Source of the DNA: Pseudomonadota bacterium
Lineage (GTDB): Bacteria; Pseudomonadota; Gammaproteobacteria; Burkholderiales; Burkholderiaceae_C
DNA length: 36,306 bases
Assembly: GCA_018240325.1 (NCBI GenBank)
Contig: JAFEFZ010000300.1
Span: forward strand, 1-36,306
Reading direction: 5' to 3'
Position 1 is the first letter of the stretch; each line of letters starts with the position of its first letter. Made by a program: the position numbers and the translations under genes. The notes under the pieces were generated by a model that searched no databases, had not been told where the DNA came from, and worked only from the letters and a program-made list of their open reading frames with translations. Of this stretch, positions 17,381-25,909 are shown in pieces.

Positions 17381-17458
17381 ACGGCGGCCGCGGCAGGCCG
17401 CATGCGTGAGCGACGGCGTGCGCGCCGCGGGTGCGCAAGCCGCCGCCCGCCGCGCCGC

Positions 17459-18238
17459 TCACTTCACCAGGCGGTTCAGGCTCTCGGCGTCGAAGCGCTC
17501 GGTGGTGTGCGCATCCTGCGGCACGCATTCGCGCAGCGGCAGCTCGCGTGCACCGGCGGACAGCCGCTCGATCGCCTGCCACAGCAGCGCGATCTGGTGC
17601 TCCTGCGACGACGCGCTGTCGATCAGCCCGCGCATCGCCAGCGACACCGGGTCGTCGCCCTGCGTCACGCCGTAGGCCGAAAAGCCCATCCGCGCCGATG
17701 CCATCTCGCGCGCCGCGTCTGCCTCGGCCTCGATGATGCGCGCCGGGATGCCGACTGCGGTCGCCCCCTGCGGCACCGGCTTGAGCAGCACCGCGTTGGA
17801 GCCCACGCGCGCCCCGTCGCCGACGGTGAAGCCGCCGAGCACCTTGGCGCCGGCCGACACCACCACGCCGCGGCCCAGCGTCGGATGGCGCTTGACGCCC
17901 TTGTACAGGCTGGTGCCGCCGAGCGTCACGCCCTGGTAGATCGTGCACTCGTCGCCGATCTCGGCGGTCTCGCCGATCACGATGCCCATGCCGTGGTCGA
18001 TGAACACGCGCCGGCCGATCACCGCACCGGGGTGGATCTCGATGCCGGTCAGCCAGCGCGCCAGGTGCGACACGAAGCGCCCGGTCCAGCGCAGCCCGCG
18101 GGTCCAGCACCAATGGGCCAGGCGGTGCAGCTGCAGCGCATGCAGCCCCGGATAGCAGGTCAGCACCTCCCAGGTCGAGCGTGCGGCAGGGTCGCGCTCG
18201 AGGATGCAGGCGATGTCTTCGCGCAGGCGGCTGAACAT
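17459..18238 (-). CDS. cysE: Serine O-acetyltransferase CysE
   Basis: Acetylates L-serine with acetyl-CoA, the committed step of cysteine synthesis. The 259-residue protein has the N-terminal helical SATase domain ([21 protein letters not shown]) and a left-handed beta-helix of hexapeptide repeats ([37 protein letters not shown]), including the catalytic Asp-His in FIDHGMG. The C-terminus is long (about 80 residues past the beta helix) and holds the region that usually binds cysteine for feedback and cysteine synthase. It follows trmJ on the same strand after 141 bp; a weak -10 TACACT lies at 18277-18272. Confidence 0.95.
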   Translation of the reverse strand: MFSRLREDIACILERDPAARSTWEVLTCYPGLHALQLHRLAHWCWTRGLRWTGRFVSHLARWLTGIEIHPGAVIGRRVFIDHGMGIVIGETAEIGDECTIYQGVTLGGTSLYKGVKRHPTLGRGVVVSAGAKVLGGFTVGDGARVGSNAVLLKPVPQGATAVGIPARIIEAEADAAREMASARMGFSAYGVTQGDDPVSLAMRGLIDSASSQEHQIALLWQAIERLSAGARELPLRECVPQDAHTTERFDAESLNRLVK

Positions 18239-18379
18239 GGGACGGGCCGGTCTGGTTCGGTTCGGCCCCTCAGTGTATGCGCCGCCATGCGCCCACGCCG
18301 GCCGCACCCGCGCCGGCCTCGATCGCGGCGCGGCCGCAAGGGCCACCGCCCGCCGCTGTCGGCGCGCCGGCCGCACCCG

Positions 18380-19162
18380 TCAGCCGCCGTCGCGGCTGCG
18401 GCCGCGCGGCTCGACGGCGCGCGCGATGCCGCGCAGGATGTGCACCTCTTCGCGGCTGAGCTGCGCGCGGTTGAGCAACTGGTTCAGCCGCGGCATCAAC
18501 TTCTTCGGTGCCGCCGGATCCAGGAAGCCGATGTCCACGAGCACCCGCTGCCAGTGCGCGAGTGCGCCCTGCACCGCCGCCGCGTCGGCCAGCACCGGAT
18601 CGGCGGTGCGCGGCTGCACCGCGAAGCCGCCGAGCGCCTGGCGCCACTCGTAGGCGATCAGCTGCACCGCCTGCGCCAGGTTCAGCGAACCGTAGCGCGG
18701 GTCGGTCGGGATGCTCAGGCAGGTGTGGCAGCGGTAGACCGCGTCGTTGTCCAGGCCCACGCGCTCGGGGCCGAAGACGAAGGCCACGCTGGCGGCGCCG
18801 GCGGCCAGCGCCGGCAAGTGGTCGCGCGGCGCGCGCGTCGGCGGGCCGAAGTCGCGCGGCGTCATCGCGGTCGCGCACACCTGCTGCGCGCCGGCCAGCG
18901 CATCGGCCAGCGTTGCCGCCACGCGGGCGCGCGCCAGTACGTCGGCCGCGCCGCTGGCCATCGCCAGCGTTTCGGCGCGCACCAGCACGTCGGCGAAACG
19001 CGGCTGCACCAGCACCAGATCGGAGAAGCCCATCACCTTGATCGCGCGCGCGGCCGCGCCGACGTTGCCGGCATGGCTGGTGCCGACGAGCACGAAGCGC
19101 GTACCGCCGCCCGGCGGCGGCGCGGCCGGCGCAGGCTCCTGCGGTGGGGTTGCGGCGGGCAT
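18380..19162 (-). CDS. trmJ: tRNA (cytidine/uridine-2'-O-)-methyltransferase TrmJ
   Basis: SPOUT-class methyltransferase that makes Cm or Um at position 32 of several tRNAs, using SAM. The 260-residue protein has [20 protein letters not shown] at the start of the SPOUT domain. The knot motifs [13 protein letters not shown] and [20 protein letters not shown] follow. A C-terminal helical extension contains [21 protein letters not shown]. An N-terminal Pro/Ala stretch of about 20 residues precedes the domain and may be partly non-native. It diverges from suhB, with 89 bp between the starts. trmJ next to cysE is a recurring order in proteobacteria. Confidence 0.94.
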   Translation of the reverse strand: MPAATPPQEPAPAAPPPGGGTRFVLVGTSHAGNVGAAARAIKVMGFSDLVLVQPRFADVLVRAETLAMASGAADVLARARVAATLADALAGAQQVCATAMTPRDFGPPTRAPRDHLPALAAGAASVAFVFGPERVGLDNDAVYRCHTCLSIPTDPRYGSLNLAQAVQLIAYEWRQALGGFAVQPRTADPVLADAAAVQGALAHWQRVLVDIGFLDPAAPKKLMPRLNQLLNRAQLSREEVHILRGIARAVEPRGRSRDGG

Positions 19163-19169
19163 CGGCAGC

Positions 19170-19175
19170 TAAAAT
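19170..19175 (+). promoter_or_regulatory. Candidate -10 for suhB
   Basis: TAAAAT lies 8 bp past the trmJ start on the other strand. A start near 19182 would give suhB a leader of about 70 nt. No clear -35 is seen. Confidence 0.4.
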
Positions 19176-19251
19176 TCGCACTTCGCGCCGCGACATTGTC
19201 GCCGCCGCCGTTCTTTCCCCCCGCCAGCGCCTGCGCCCCCGACGGCCCGCC

Positions 19252-20106
19252 ATGTCCCAGAACCTGCATCCGATGCTCAACATCGCCGTCAAGGCGGCAC
19301 GCGCGGCCGGCGCGATCATCAACCGCGCCGCGCTCGACATCGAGCGGCTGCAGGTCCACACCAAGAACCCGAACGACTTCGTCACCGAGGTCGACCACGC
19401 CAGCGAGCGCGCGATCATCGACACGCTGCTCGAGGCCTATCCCGGCCATTCGATCCTGGCCGAGGAATCGGGCCGTACGCGCGGCGCGGCGAAGAGCGAC
19501 TACCAGTGGATCATCGATCCGCTGGACGGCACTACCAACTTCATCCACGGCCTGCCGACCTACGCGGTGTCGATCGCGCTCGCGCACCGCGGCCAGGTGC
19601 AGCAGGCGGTCGTGTACGACCCGGCGCGCAACGACCTGTTCTATGCGTCCAAGGGCCGCGGCGCGTTCCTGAACGACCGGCGGCTGCGCGTCAGCAAGCG
19701 CACCCGGCTGGCCGAAGCGCTGATCGGCACCGGCTTTCCGTTCCGCAAGGGCGACAACTTCCAGCGCTACCTGAAGATCTTCGAACAGGTGATGCAGCAC
19801 TGCGCGGGTCTGCGCCGCCCCGGCGCCGCGGCGCTGGACCTGTGCTACGTGGCCGCCGGCTGGTACGACGGCTTCTTCGAGACCGGCCTGCAGCCCTGGG
19901 ACGTCGCCGCCGGCTCGCTGCTGGTCACCGAAGCCGGCGGGCTGATCGGCAACTACAGCGGCGACGCCGACTTCCTGCACCAGCGCGAAGTGGTGGCCGG
20001 CAACCCGCGGATCTATGGGCAACTGGTGCAGTTGCTCGCGCCGTTCACGCGCGTGATCGCGCCGGATGCAGCCGCCCCGGCGGGTGCGGCCGGCGACGGC
20101 GGCTGA
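19252..20106 (+). CDS. suhB: Inositol-1-monophosphatase family protein SuhB
   Basis: Magnesium-dependent phosphatase of the IMPase family. In enterobacteria SuhB also joins the Nus complex on rRNA operons. The 284 residues hold the metal-site motifs EESG (Glu71), [10 protein letters not shown] (Asp89, Asp92) and [15 protein letters not shown], plus [20 protein letters not shown]. Start [20 protein letters not shown] at 19252 is the family N-terminus; the open frame continues upstream into the trmJ region. A tail of about 15 Ala/Gly-rich residues ends the protein. Whether the rRNA role applies here is inference. Confidence 0.94.
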   Translation: MSQNLHPMLNIAVKAARAAGAIINRAALDIERLQVHTKNPNDFVTEVDHASERAIIDTLLEAYPGHSILAEESGRTRGAAKSDYQWIIDPLDGTTNFIHGLPTYAVSIALAHRGQVQQAVVYDPARNDLFYASKGRGAFLNDRRLRVSKRTRLAEALIGTGFPFRKGDNFQRYLKIFEQVMQHCAGLRRPGAAALDLCYVAAGWYDGFFETGLQPWDVAAGSLLVTEAGGLIGNYSGDADFLHQREVVAGNPRIYGQLVQLLAPFTRVIAPDAAAPAGAAGDGG

Positions 20107-20118
20107 CAGCGCCGCCCA

Positions 20119-20191
20119 GGCCGGCCCTCGCCGGCCGCCCCAAGCGACGCGCCGCCCGGCGAACAGGCGGCGCCCGGCCGCAGCGGGCGCC
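20119..20191. terminator. Cluster of three hairpins between convergent suhB and lipoprotein gene
   Basis: GGCCGG/CCGGCC (20119-20124, 20131-20136), GCGCCGCC/GGCGGCGC (20149-20156, 20166-20173) and GGCGCCCG/CGGGCGCC (20169-20176, 20184-20191) can each form a stem, the last two in competition. They probably end transcription from both sides. Confidence 0.5.
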
Positions 20192-20487
20192 TATTTCGGC
20201 TGCTGCGCCTGTTGCTTGCCGGTCTGCACGCCGCGCTCGTAGGCCGCCTGCTCGGCCGCCTGCTGCTTCTGCCGCTCGCGGTCGACCAGATAGCCGGTGG
20301 CCGCGCCGATGGCGGCGCCGCCGGCCGCCCAGGCCCAATCGCCGGTGATCGCGCCGACCGCAACGCCGGCGGCGGTGCCGATCGCGCCGCCGCTCAGGGT
20401 GGCCTGTTCGCTCTGGCTCATGTTGGTGCAGCCGCCGAGCGCGATGCCGCCGGCCAGCGCCGCGGCGATGATCAGGTTGCGTTCCAT
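20191..20487 (-). CDS. Glycine-zipper lipoprotein
   Basis: A 98-residue predicted outer-membrane lipoprotein. The signal peptide ends in the lipobox LGGC (Cys20), with Thr at +2, which does not retain it in the inner membrane. Residues 33-67 form a glycine zipper (SGGAIGTAAGVAVGAITG, then GGAAIGAATGYLVDRE), likely one hairpin of membrane-associated helices. The tail is Gln/Lys-rich (KQQAAEQ, GKQQAQQ). Similar proteins are common in Burkholderiales; none has a firm function that I can name. It lies 24 bp after the Rap1a-like gene with an AGGAGCC ribosome site, so the two form one operon. Confidence 0.88.
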   Translation of the reverse strand: MERNLIIAAALAGGIALGGCTNMSQSEQATLSGGAIGTAAGVAVGAITGDWAWAAGGAAIGAATGYLVDRERQKQQAAEQAAYERGVQTGKQQAQQPK

Positions 20488-20511
20488 GTCTTCAGGCTCC
20501 TGTTGCGGGGC

Positions 20512-20883
20512 TCAGCGCTTGCACGGGAAGGTCTCGCCGGCGTAGCGGAACAGCACGTCGACGGCCTGCCCGTCGTTGTACTGCGGCCGCGCCTTGAGCC
20601 AGCTGACGAAGCCGCTGGCGATCTGGCTGCGCGTCGGGCCCGGGTTGGGCAGGCAGACGAAGCGGTCGGCCGCCGCCACGGACACGTCGTAGTAGCCGTA
20701 GGCGCCTGCGAGCACGCCATGGCAGAAGGCGACGGCCGACGCCTGGTCGGGCTGCCCCGCGGCGGTGCTGCACAGCCTTGCCAGGTCGGCAGCGGTACGC
20801 GCACGGAAGTGGTCGGGGCCGGGCTGCTGCGCGTGCGCGGCTGCCGCGGCCAGCGCGAGGGTCAAGACAACGGGAATGCGCAC
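20512..20883 (-). CDS. Exported Rap1a/Tai-like protein
   Basis: A 123-residue periplasmic protein. The signal peptide (MRIPVVLTLALAAAAAHA) is cleaved about residue 18. The mature part has four cysteines (38, 54, 77, 121), expected to form two disulfides, and the Rap1a/Tai-type segments FCHGVLAGAYGYYD and FRYAGETFPCKR with a Pro-rich CLPNPGPTRSQ loop. The start is GTG at 20883, decided by AGGAGGA eight bases upstream. Family members Rap1a and Tai neutralise type VI secretion amidases, but no effector or T6SS gene is near, and many Burkholderiales carry such genes alone. Immunity function is therefore not claimed. Confidence 0.85.
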   Translation of the reverse strand: MRIPVVLTLALAAAAAHAQQPGPDHFRARTAADLARLCSTAAGQPDQASAVAFCHGVLAGAYGYYDVSVAAADRFVCLPNPGPTRSQIASGFVSWLKARPQYNDGQAVDVLFRYAGETFPCKR

Positions 20884-20947
20884 GGTGGGTTCCTCCTGAG
20901 CTGTGGGCGACCGCGATGCTACGCGCGCGGCGGGCATCGCGGAGGGC

Positions 20948-23900
20948 TCAATCGCCCAGCGCGCGCCGCGCGTTGTGGAACATCCGCATCCAGGGGCTCG
21001 CGGCATCGGCGGCGCCGGTGGTCCAGCTCATCTGCAGGTTGCGCACCACGCGCTCCGGGTGCGGCATCAGCGCAGTGAAGCGGCCGTCGGGCGTGGTCAC
21101 CGCGGTCAATCCGTCGGGGCTGCCGTTCGGGTTGGCCGGGTAGGCTTCGGTCGGCCGCCCCGCGTGGTCGACGAAGCGCATCGCGCGCCGCACCGCAGCC
21201 GCGTCGCCGCGGCGCGCGAAGTCGGCATAGCCCTCGCCATGCGCCACCGCGATCGGGATGCGGCTGCCGGCCATGCCGCTGAAGAACAGGCTCGGGCTGT
21301 CGAGGATCTCCACCTGCGACAGCCGCGCCTCGAACTGCTCGCTCTTGTTGCGGGTGAACGCCGGCCAGGCTTGCGCGCCGGGGATCAGCACGCTCAGGGC
21401 CGCCATCATCTGGCAGCCGTTGCACACGCCCAGCGCGAGCGTGTCGGGGCGCGCGAAGAACGCGGCGAACTGTTCGGCCAGCTTCGGGTTGAACAGGATC
21501 GAGCGCGCCCAGCCCTCGCCGGCGCCGAGCGTGTCGCCGTAGGAGAAACCGCCGCCGGCGACGAAGGCCTGGAACTGGTCGAGGCGCGCACGGCCGGCCT
21601 GCAGGTCGCTCATGTGCACGTCGAAGGCGTCGAAGCCGGCGGCGGCCATCGCGCGGCTGAGCTCGACATGGCTGTTGACGCCCTGCTCGCGCAGGATCGC
21701 GGCCTGCGGCCGGCGGCGGTGCACGGCCGGCGCCTCGCCCGGGTCGAAGCTCAAGTGCAGGTGCAGCCCGCCGTCATCGTCGGCGCCGGCCGCCGCATGC
21801 TCGGCATCGGCGCCGTCCGGGTGGTCGCGTTCGCGCGCGATCCGCCAACTCACCTCGTCCCAGGCCTGCTGCAGATCGCGGATCGGCGCGCCGAACACGC
21901 GGCGCGCGTCGCGCCAGACCTCGATCCGGCGGTCGGGCCGGGTGCTGCCGATCGAGTGGCTGATCCGCCCGAGGCCGTGGCGGCGCAGCACGCCGATCAC
22001 CGCGTCGCGGCGCGCGCGCGGCACCTGCAGCACGACGCCCAGTTCCTCGTTGAACAGCGCGCGCAGCGTCAGCTCCAGCCGCCGCTCGCCGATCTGCGCG
22101 GCCCAGTTCTTGGAGTCGCCGTACTCGGCGCGGCTGTCGGCGATGCCGTCGCTTTCGGTCACCAGCAGGTCGATGTTCAGGCTGACGCCCACCTGCCCGG
22201 CAAAGGCCATCTCGCAGATGCAAGCCCACAGGCCGCCGTCGCTGCGGTCGTGGTAGGCGAGCAGCTCGCCGGCCGCGCGCAGCTCGTTGACGGCGGCCGC
22301 CAGTGCCCGCAGCGATGCGGCATCGTCCAGGTCGGGCACGCCGTCGCGCTCGAGGCTGCCGAAGCGGCCCAGCACCTGCGCGAGCATCGAGCCGGCCATT
22401 CGCATCCGCCCGGCGCCCAGGTCCACCAGGATCAGCGAGGTCTCGCCCGGCTGCAGCTGCGGCGTCAAGGTGCCGCGCACGTCGTCGAGCGCGCAGAAGG
22501 CGCTGACGATCAGCGACACCGGCGCGGTGACCTGCTTCGTCTGGCCGCCGTCCTGCCAGCGGGTGCGCATCGACAGCGAATCCTTGCCCACCGGCACGCC
22601 GATGCCCAGTTGCGGGCACAGCTCGAGCGCCACCGCGCGCACCGTGTCGTACAGCGCCGCGTCCTCGCCGGGCTCGCCGCAGGCCGCCATCCAGTTGCAG
22701 CTGAGCTTCACGTGCTCGAGCGTGATCGGCGCGGCCAGCAGGTTGGTGATCGCCTCGCCCACCGCCATGCGCCCCGACGCGGGCGCATCGAGGCTCGCCA
22801 GCGGCGTGCGCTCGCCCATGGCGAAGGCCTCGCCGCGAACCCCTTCGAAGTCGGCCAGCGTGACCGCGCAGTCGGCCACCGGCACCTGCCAGGGGCCGAC
22901 CATCGGGTCGCGGTGGCTCAGGCCGCCGACGCTGCGGTCGCCGATCGTGACCAGGAAGCGCTTGCTGGCCACCGTCGGATGGCGCAGCACGTCGTACGCG
23001 ACCTGCTCGAGCTTGACGCCGGTGAGCGCCAGCGGCGGCTCGGTGCGCGCCACGCGCTGCACCACGCGGTGCATGCGCGGCGGCTTGCCGAGCAGCACGT
23101 CCAGCGGCATGTCGACGACGCGCTCGCCGCCGGGGCCGTCTTCGAGCACCAGCCGGCCGGTGTCATCGGCCGTGCCGACCACCGCATAGGGGCAGCGCTC
23201 GCGCACGGTCATCGCGTCGAACAGCGGCAGCGCCTCGGGCTGCAGCGCCAGCACGTAGCGCTCCTGGCTTTCGTTGCACCAGATCTCCTTCGGCGCGAGG
23301 CCGCTTTCCTCGAGCGGCACGGCCGCCAAGTCGAAGCGCGCGCCGCGGCCGGCGCCGTCGACCAGTTCGGGAAAAGCGTTGCTCAGCCCGCCGGCGCCGA
23401 CGTCGTGGATCGCCAGGATCGGGTTGGCATCGCCCAGCGCCGCGCAGTGGTTGATGACCTCCTGCGCGCGCCGCTGCATCTCGGGGTTGCCGCGCTGCAC
23501 CGAATCGAAATCGAGCGCGGCGGCGTTGCTGCCCGCCGCCATCGAGCTGGCGGCGCCGCCGCCCATGCCGATGCGCATGCCCGGGCCGCCGAGCTGCACC
23601 AGCAGCGTGCCGGGCGCGAACTTCAGCTTGTGCACCTGGCTCGCGTCGATCGCGCCGACGCCGCCGGCGATCATGATCGGCTTGTGGTAGCCGCGGCGCA
23701 CGCCGGCCACGTCCATCTCGAACACGCGGAAATAGCCGCCCAGGTTGGGCCGGCCGAATTCGTTGTTGAAGGCGGCACCGCCGAGCGGGCCTTCGGTCAT
23801 GATCTGCAGCGCGCTCGCGATGTGCAGGGGCCGGCCCAGCGGCGCGCGCTCCCACGGCTCGTCGGTGCCGGGCAGGTGCAGGTTGGACACCGAGAAACCG

Positions 23901-24940
23901 GTCAGCCCCGCCTTGGGCCGCGCGCCGCGGCCGGTCGCGCCTTCGTCGCGGATCTCGCCGCCGGCGCCGGTGGCTGCGCCCGGGTGCGGCGAGATCGCCG
24001 TCGGGTGGTTGTGCGTCTCGACCTTCATCAGCACGTGCGACACGCCCGCACGCAGGCCGTAGACCGGCGCGTTGGCATAGCCCAGCGGCGCCCAGCGCTG
24101 CACCGGGCCGCCGGCCATCACCGCCGCGTTGTCGTGGTAGGCGACGATCGTGCGCTGCGGCGACACGGCCTCGGTGTGGCGGATCATCGCGAACATCGAC
24201 TGCGGCTGCTGCACGCCGTCGATCGTGAAGCGCGCGTTGAAGATCTTGTGCCGGCAATGCTCGCTGTTGGCCTGCGCGAACATCATCAGCTCGACGTCGC
24301 TGGGGTTGCGCTGCAGCCGGCCGAAGGCCTCGACCAGGTAGTCGATCTCGTCGTCGCTCAAGGCCAGGCCGAAGCGGCGGTCGGCCTCGACCAGCGCGCC
24401 GCGGCCGCGGCCGAGCAGGTCCACGTGCTCGAGCGGCGGCGCCGGCTGCTCGTCGAACAGGCGGCGCGCATCGTCGCGCGCGAAGCCGACGCTCTCGGTC
24501 ATCCGGTCGTGCAGCAGCGCGGCGCAGGCCTGCAGCTCGGCCGGGGCGAGCGTTCGCGGCGCGCCCAGCAGCGGCCGCTGCAGCTGCAGCCGGTATTCGG
24601 TGACGCGTTCGATGCGCAACACCGGCAGCGCGCAGTTGCGCGCGATGTCGGTGGCCTTGCTCGCCCACGGCGACACCGTCCCCAGCCGCGGCATCACCAC
24701 CACCAGCGCGCCGTCGGCCGCGGCGGGAGCCGGCTCGCCATAGCGCAGCAGTGCCGCCAGGCGGTCATGGGCGGCGGCATCGAGTGCTGCGCCCGTGCGC
24801 ACCCAATGCACATGGCGTGCGTCGATGCCGGCCATGCGCGGCTGCAGCTGCTGCAGCCGCTTGAGCAGCGCCGCGGCGCGGAACGGCGACAAGGCGTTGC
24901 CGCCCTCGAACGACAGGCAGGGCAGGTGCGAAGCGGTCAT
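20948..24940 (-). CDS. purL: Phosphoribosylformylglycinamidine synthase PurL (large, single-chain type)
   Basis: Converts FGAR, glutamine and ATP to FGAM in de novo purine synthesis. The 1330-residue protein is the long single-chain form of beta- and gammaproteobacteria (E. coli 1295). The N-terminal domain is followed by a linker and the FGAM synthetase halves ([49 protein letters not shown]). The C-terminal glutaminase starts near residue 1075, with nucleophile Cys1173 in [10 protein letters not shown] and the His-Pro-Glu of MPHPERVV. The ATG at 24940 begins [18 protein letters not shown], the family start. It diverges from map. Confidence 0.96.
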   Translation of the reverse strand: MTASHLPCLSFEGGNALSPFRAAALLKRLQQLQPRMAGIDARHVHWVRTGAALDAAAHDRLAALLRYGEPAPAAADGALVVVMPRLGTVSPWASKATDIARNCALPVLRIERVTEYRLQLQRPLLGAPRTLAPAELQACAALLHDRMTESVGFARDDARRLFDEQPAPPLEHVDLLGRGRGALVEADRRFGLALSDDEIDYLVEAFGRLQRNPSDVELMMFAQANSEHCRHKIFNARFTIDGVQQPQSMFAMIRHTEAVSPQRTIVAYHDNAAVMAGGPVQRWAPLGYANAPVYGLRAGVSHVLMKVETHNHPTAISPHPGAATGAGGEIRDEGATGRGARPKAGLTGFSVSNLHLPGTDEPWERAPLGRPLHIASALQIMTEGPLGGAAFNNEFGRPNLGGYFRVFEMDVAGVRRGYHKPIMIAGGVGAIDASQVHKLKFAPGTLLVQLGGPGMRIGMGGGAASSMAAGSNAAALDFDSVQRGNPEMQRRAQEVINHCAALGDANPILAIHDVGAGGLSNAFPELVDGAGRGARFDLAAVPLEESGLAPKEIWCNESQERYVLALQPEALPLFDAMTVRERCPYAVVGTADDTGRLVLEDGPGGERVVDMPLDVLLGKPPRMHRVVQRVARTEPPLALTGVKLEQVAYDVLRHPTVASKRFLVTIGDRSVGGLSHRDPMVGPWQVPVADCAVTLADFEGVRGEAFAMGERTPLASLDAPASGRMAVGEAITNLLAAPITLEHVKLSCNWMAACGEPGEDAALYDTVRAVALELCPQLGIGVPVGKDSLSMRTRWQDGGQTKQVTAPVSLIVSAFCALDDVRGTLTPQLQPGETSLILVDLGAGRMRMAGSMLAQVLGRFGSLERDGVPDLDDAASLRALAAAVNELRAAGELLAYHDRSDGGLWACICEMAFAGQVGVSLNIDLLVTESDGIADSRAEYGDSKNWAAQIGERRLELTLRALFNEELGVVLQVPRARRDAVIGVLRRHGLGRISHSIGSTRPDRRIEVWRDARRVFGAPIRDLQQAWDEVSWRIARERDHPDGADAEHAAAGADDDGGLHLHLSFDPGEAPAVHRRRPQAAILREQGVNSHVELSRAMAAAGFDAFDVHMSDLQAGRARLDQFQAFVAGGGFSYGDTLGAGEGWARSILFNPKLAEQFAAFFARPDTLALGVCNGCQMMAALSVLIPGAQAWPAFTRNKSEQFEARLSQVEILDSPSLFFSGMAGSRIPIAVAHGEGYADFARRGDAAAVRRAMRFVDHAGRPTEAYPANPNGSPDGLTAVTTPDGRFTALMPHPERVVRNLQMSWTTGAADAASPWMRMFHNARRALGD

Positions 24941-25080
24941 GGGTGCGGCGCTCGATGCGGGGCGCGAAGCCCGCGGCCGGCGAGAGTTGCGGCCGCGCGC
25001 AGGATGGCCGATTCTAGGCGGCACGCGGGCAAAGGCCTGCCGCGCGAGCCCCGCAAAGGCCGGTGGGATAATTCGCACCC
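24941..25080. promoter_or_regulatory. Divergent purL/map promoter region
   Basis: For purL, TAGAAT at 25016-25011 (minus) gives a leader of about 64 nt. For map, an extended -10 (TG-G-GATAAT, 25064-25072) ends 8 bp before the ATG, so the transcript should have almost no leader. Two direct copies of GCAAAGGCC (25029-25037 and 25053-25061), 24 bp apart, lie between the two -10 elements and are candidate regulator sites. Confidence 0.55.
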
Positions 25081-25884
25081 ATGCCCATCACGCTCAAGAG
25101 CGCATCCGATCTGGAAGGGATGCGCATCGCCGGCCGCCTGGCCGCCGAAGTCCTGGACCTGCTCGCCGAACACGTGCGGCCCGGCGTCAGCACCGAACGC
25201 CTCGACCAGATCGCGCACGACCACATGGTCAACGTGCAGGGCGCGGTGCCGGCGCCGCTGCACTATGCGCCGCCAGGCTACGCGCCCTACCCGAAGTCGA
25301 TCTGCACCTCGATCAACCACCAGGTCTGCCACGGCATCCCGAACGAGCGGCCGCTGAAGAGCGGCGACATCGTCAACATCGACATCACCGTGATCAAGGA
25401 CGGCTGGCACGGCGACACCAGCCGGATGTTCATCGTCGGCGAAGGCTCGATCCAGGCGAAGCGGCTGTGCCAGCTGACCTACGAGGCGATGTGGCGCGGC
25501 ATCCTCAAGGTGCGCCCCGGCGCGCGGCTGGGCGACATCGGCCATGCGATCCAGAGCTTCACCGAATCGCAGGGCTACTCGGTGGTGCGCGAGTTCTGCG
25601 GCCACGGCATCGGCCGCAAGTTCCACGAAGAGCCGCAGGTGCTGCACTACGGGCGGCCCGGCACGCTCGACGAACTGGTGCCGGGCATGGTGTTCACGAT
25701 CGAGCCGATGGTCAACGCCGGCCGGCGCGAGATCCGCGAGCTGGGCGACGGCTGGACGATCGTCACGAAAGACCGCTCGCTGTCGGCGCAGTGGGAGCAC
25801 ACCGTCGCCGTGACCGCGGACGGCTGCGAGATCCTGACGCTGTCGGCGGGCAGCCCGCCGCCGCCCGCCTTCGCCGGCGGCTGA
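25081..25884 (+). CDS. map: Type I methionyl aminopeptidase
   Basis: Removes the N-terminal Met from nascent proteins. The 267-residue enzyme has the metal ligands of the pita-bread fold: Asp in [18 protein letters not shown] (two Asp), His in [16 protein letters not shown], Glu in FTIEPMVN and Glu in QWEHTVAVT. The start is the ATG at 25081, right behind an extended -10, so initiation without a ribosome site is likely. The tail ([10 protein letters not shown]) is unusual but short. It is followed after 25 bp by glnD, the usual neighbour. Confidence 0.96.
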   Translation: MPITLKSASDLEGMRIAGRLAAEVLDLLAEHVRPGVSTERLDQIAHDHMVNVQGAVPAPLHYAPPGYAPYPKSICTSINHQVCHGIPNERPLKSGDIVNIDITVIKDGWHGDTSRMFIVGEGSIQAKRLCQLTYEAMWRGILKVRPGARLGDIGHAIQSFTESQGYSVVREFCGHGIGRKFHEEPQVLHYGRPGTLDELVPGMVFTIEPMVNAGRREIRELGDGWTIVTKDRSLSAQWEHTVAVTADGCEILTLSAGSPPPPAFAGG

Positions 25885-25909
25885 AGGCGCGGCACCGCGG
25901 GCGCTGCGC

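Noticed and set aside
17381-17458. A terminator between mogA and cysE
   Set aside because: Only short GC stems (GCGGCC with GGCCGC) can be drawn in the 78 bp gap; too weak to list.
20512-20883. Calling the Rap1a-like protein a T6SS immunity protein
   Set aside because: No effector or secretion gene is near, and the fold occurs in many exported proteins without such a role.
20903-25357. A plus-strand open frame of 1484 codons across the purL region
   Set aside because: It is the antisense of purL. Its translation is a His/Arg/Gln/Ala-rich mix with no domain, as expected from reversed high-GC codons; purL is complete on the other strand.
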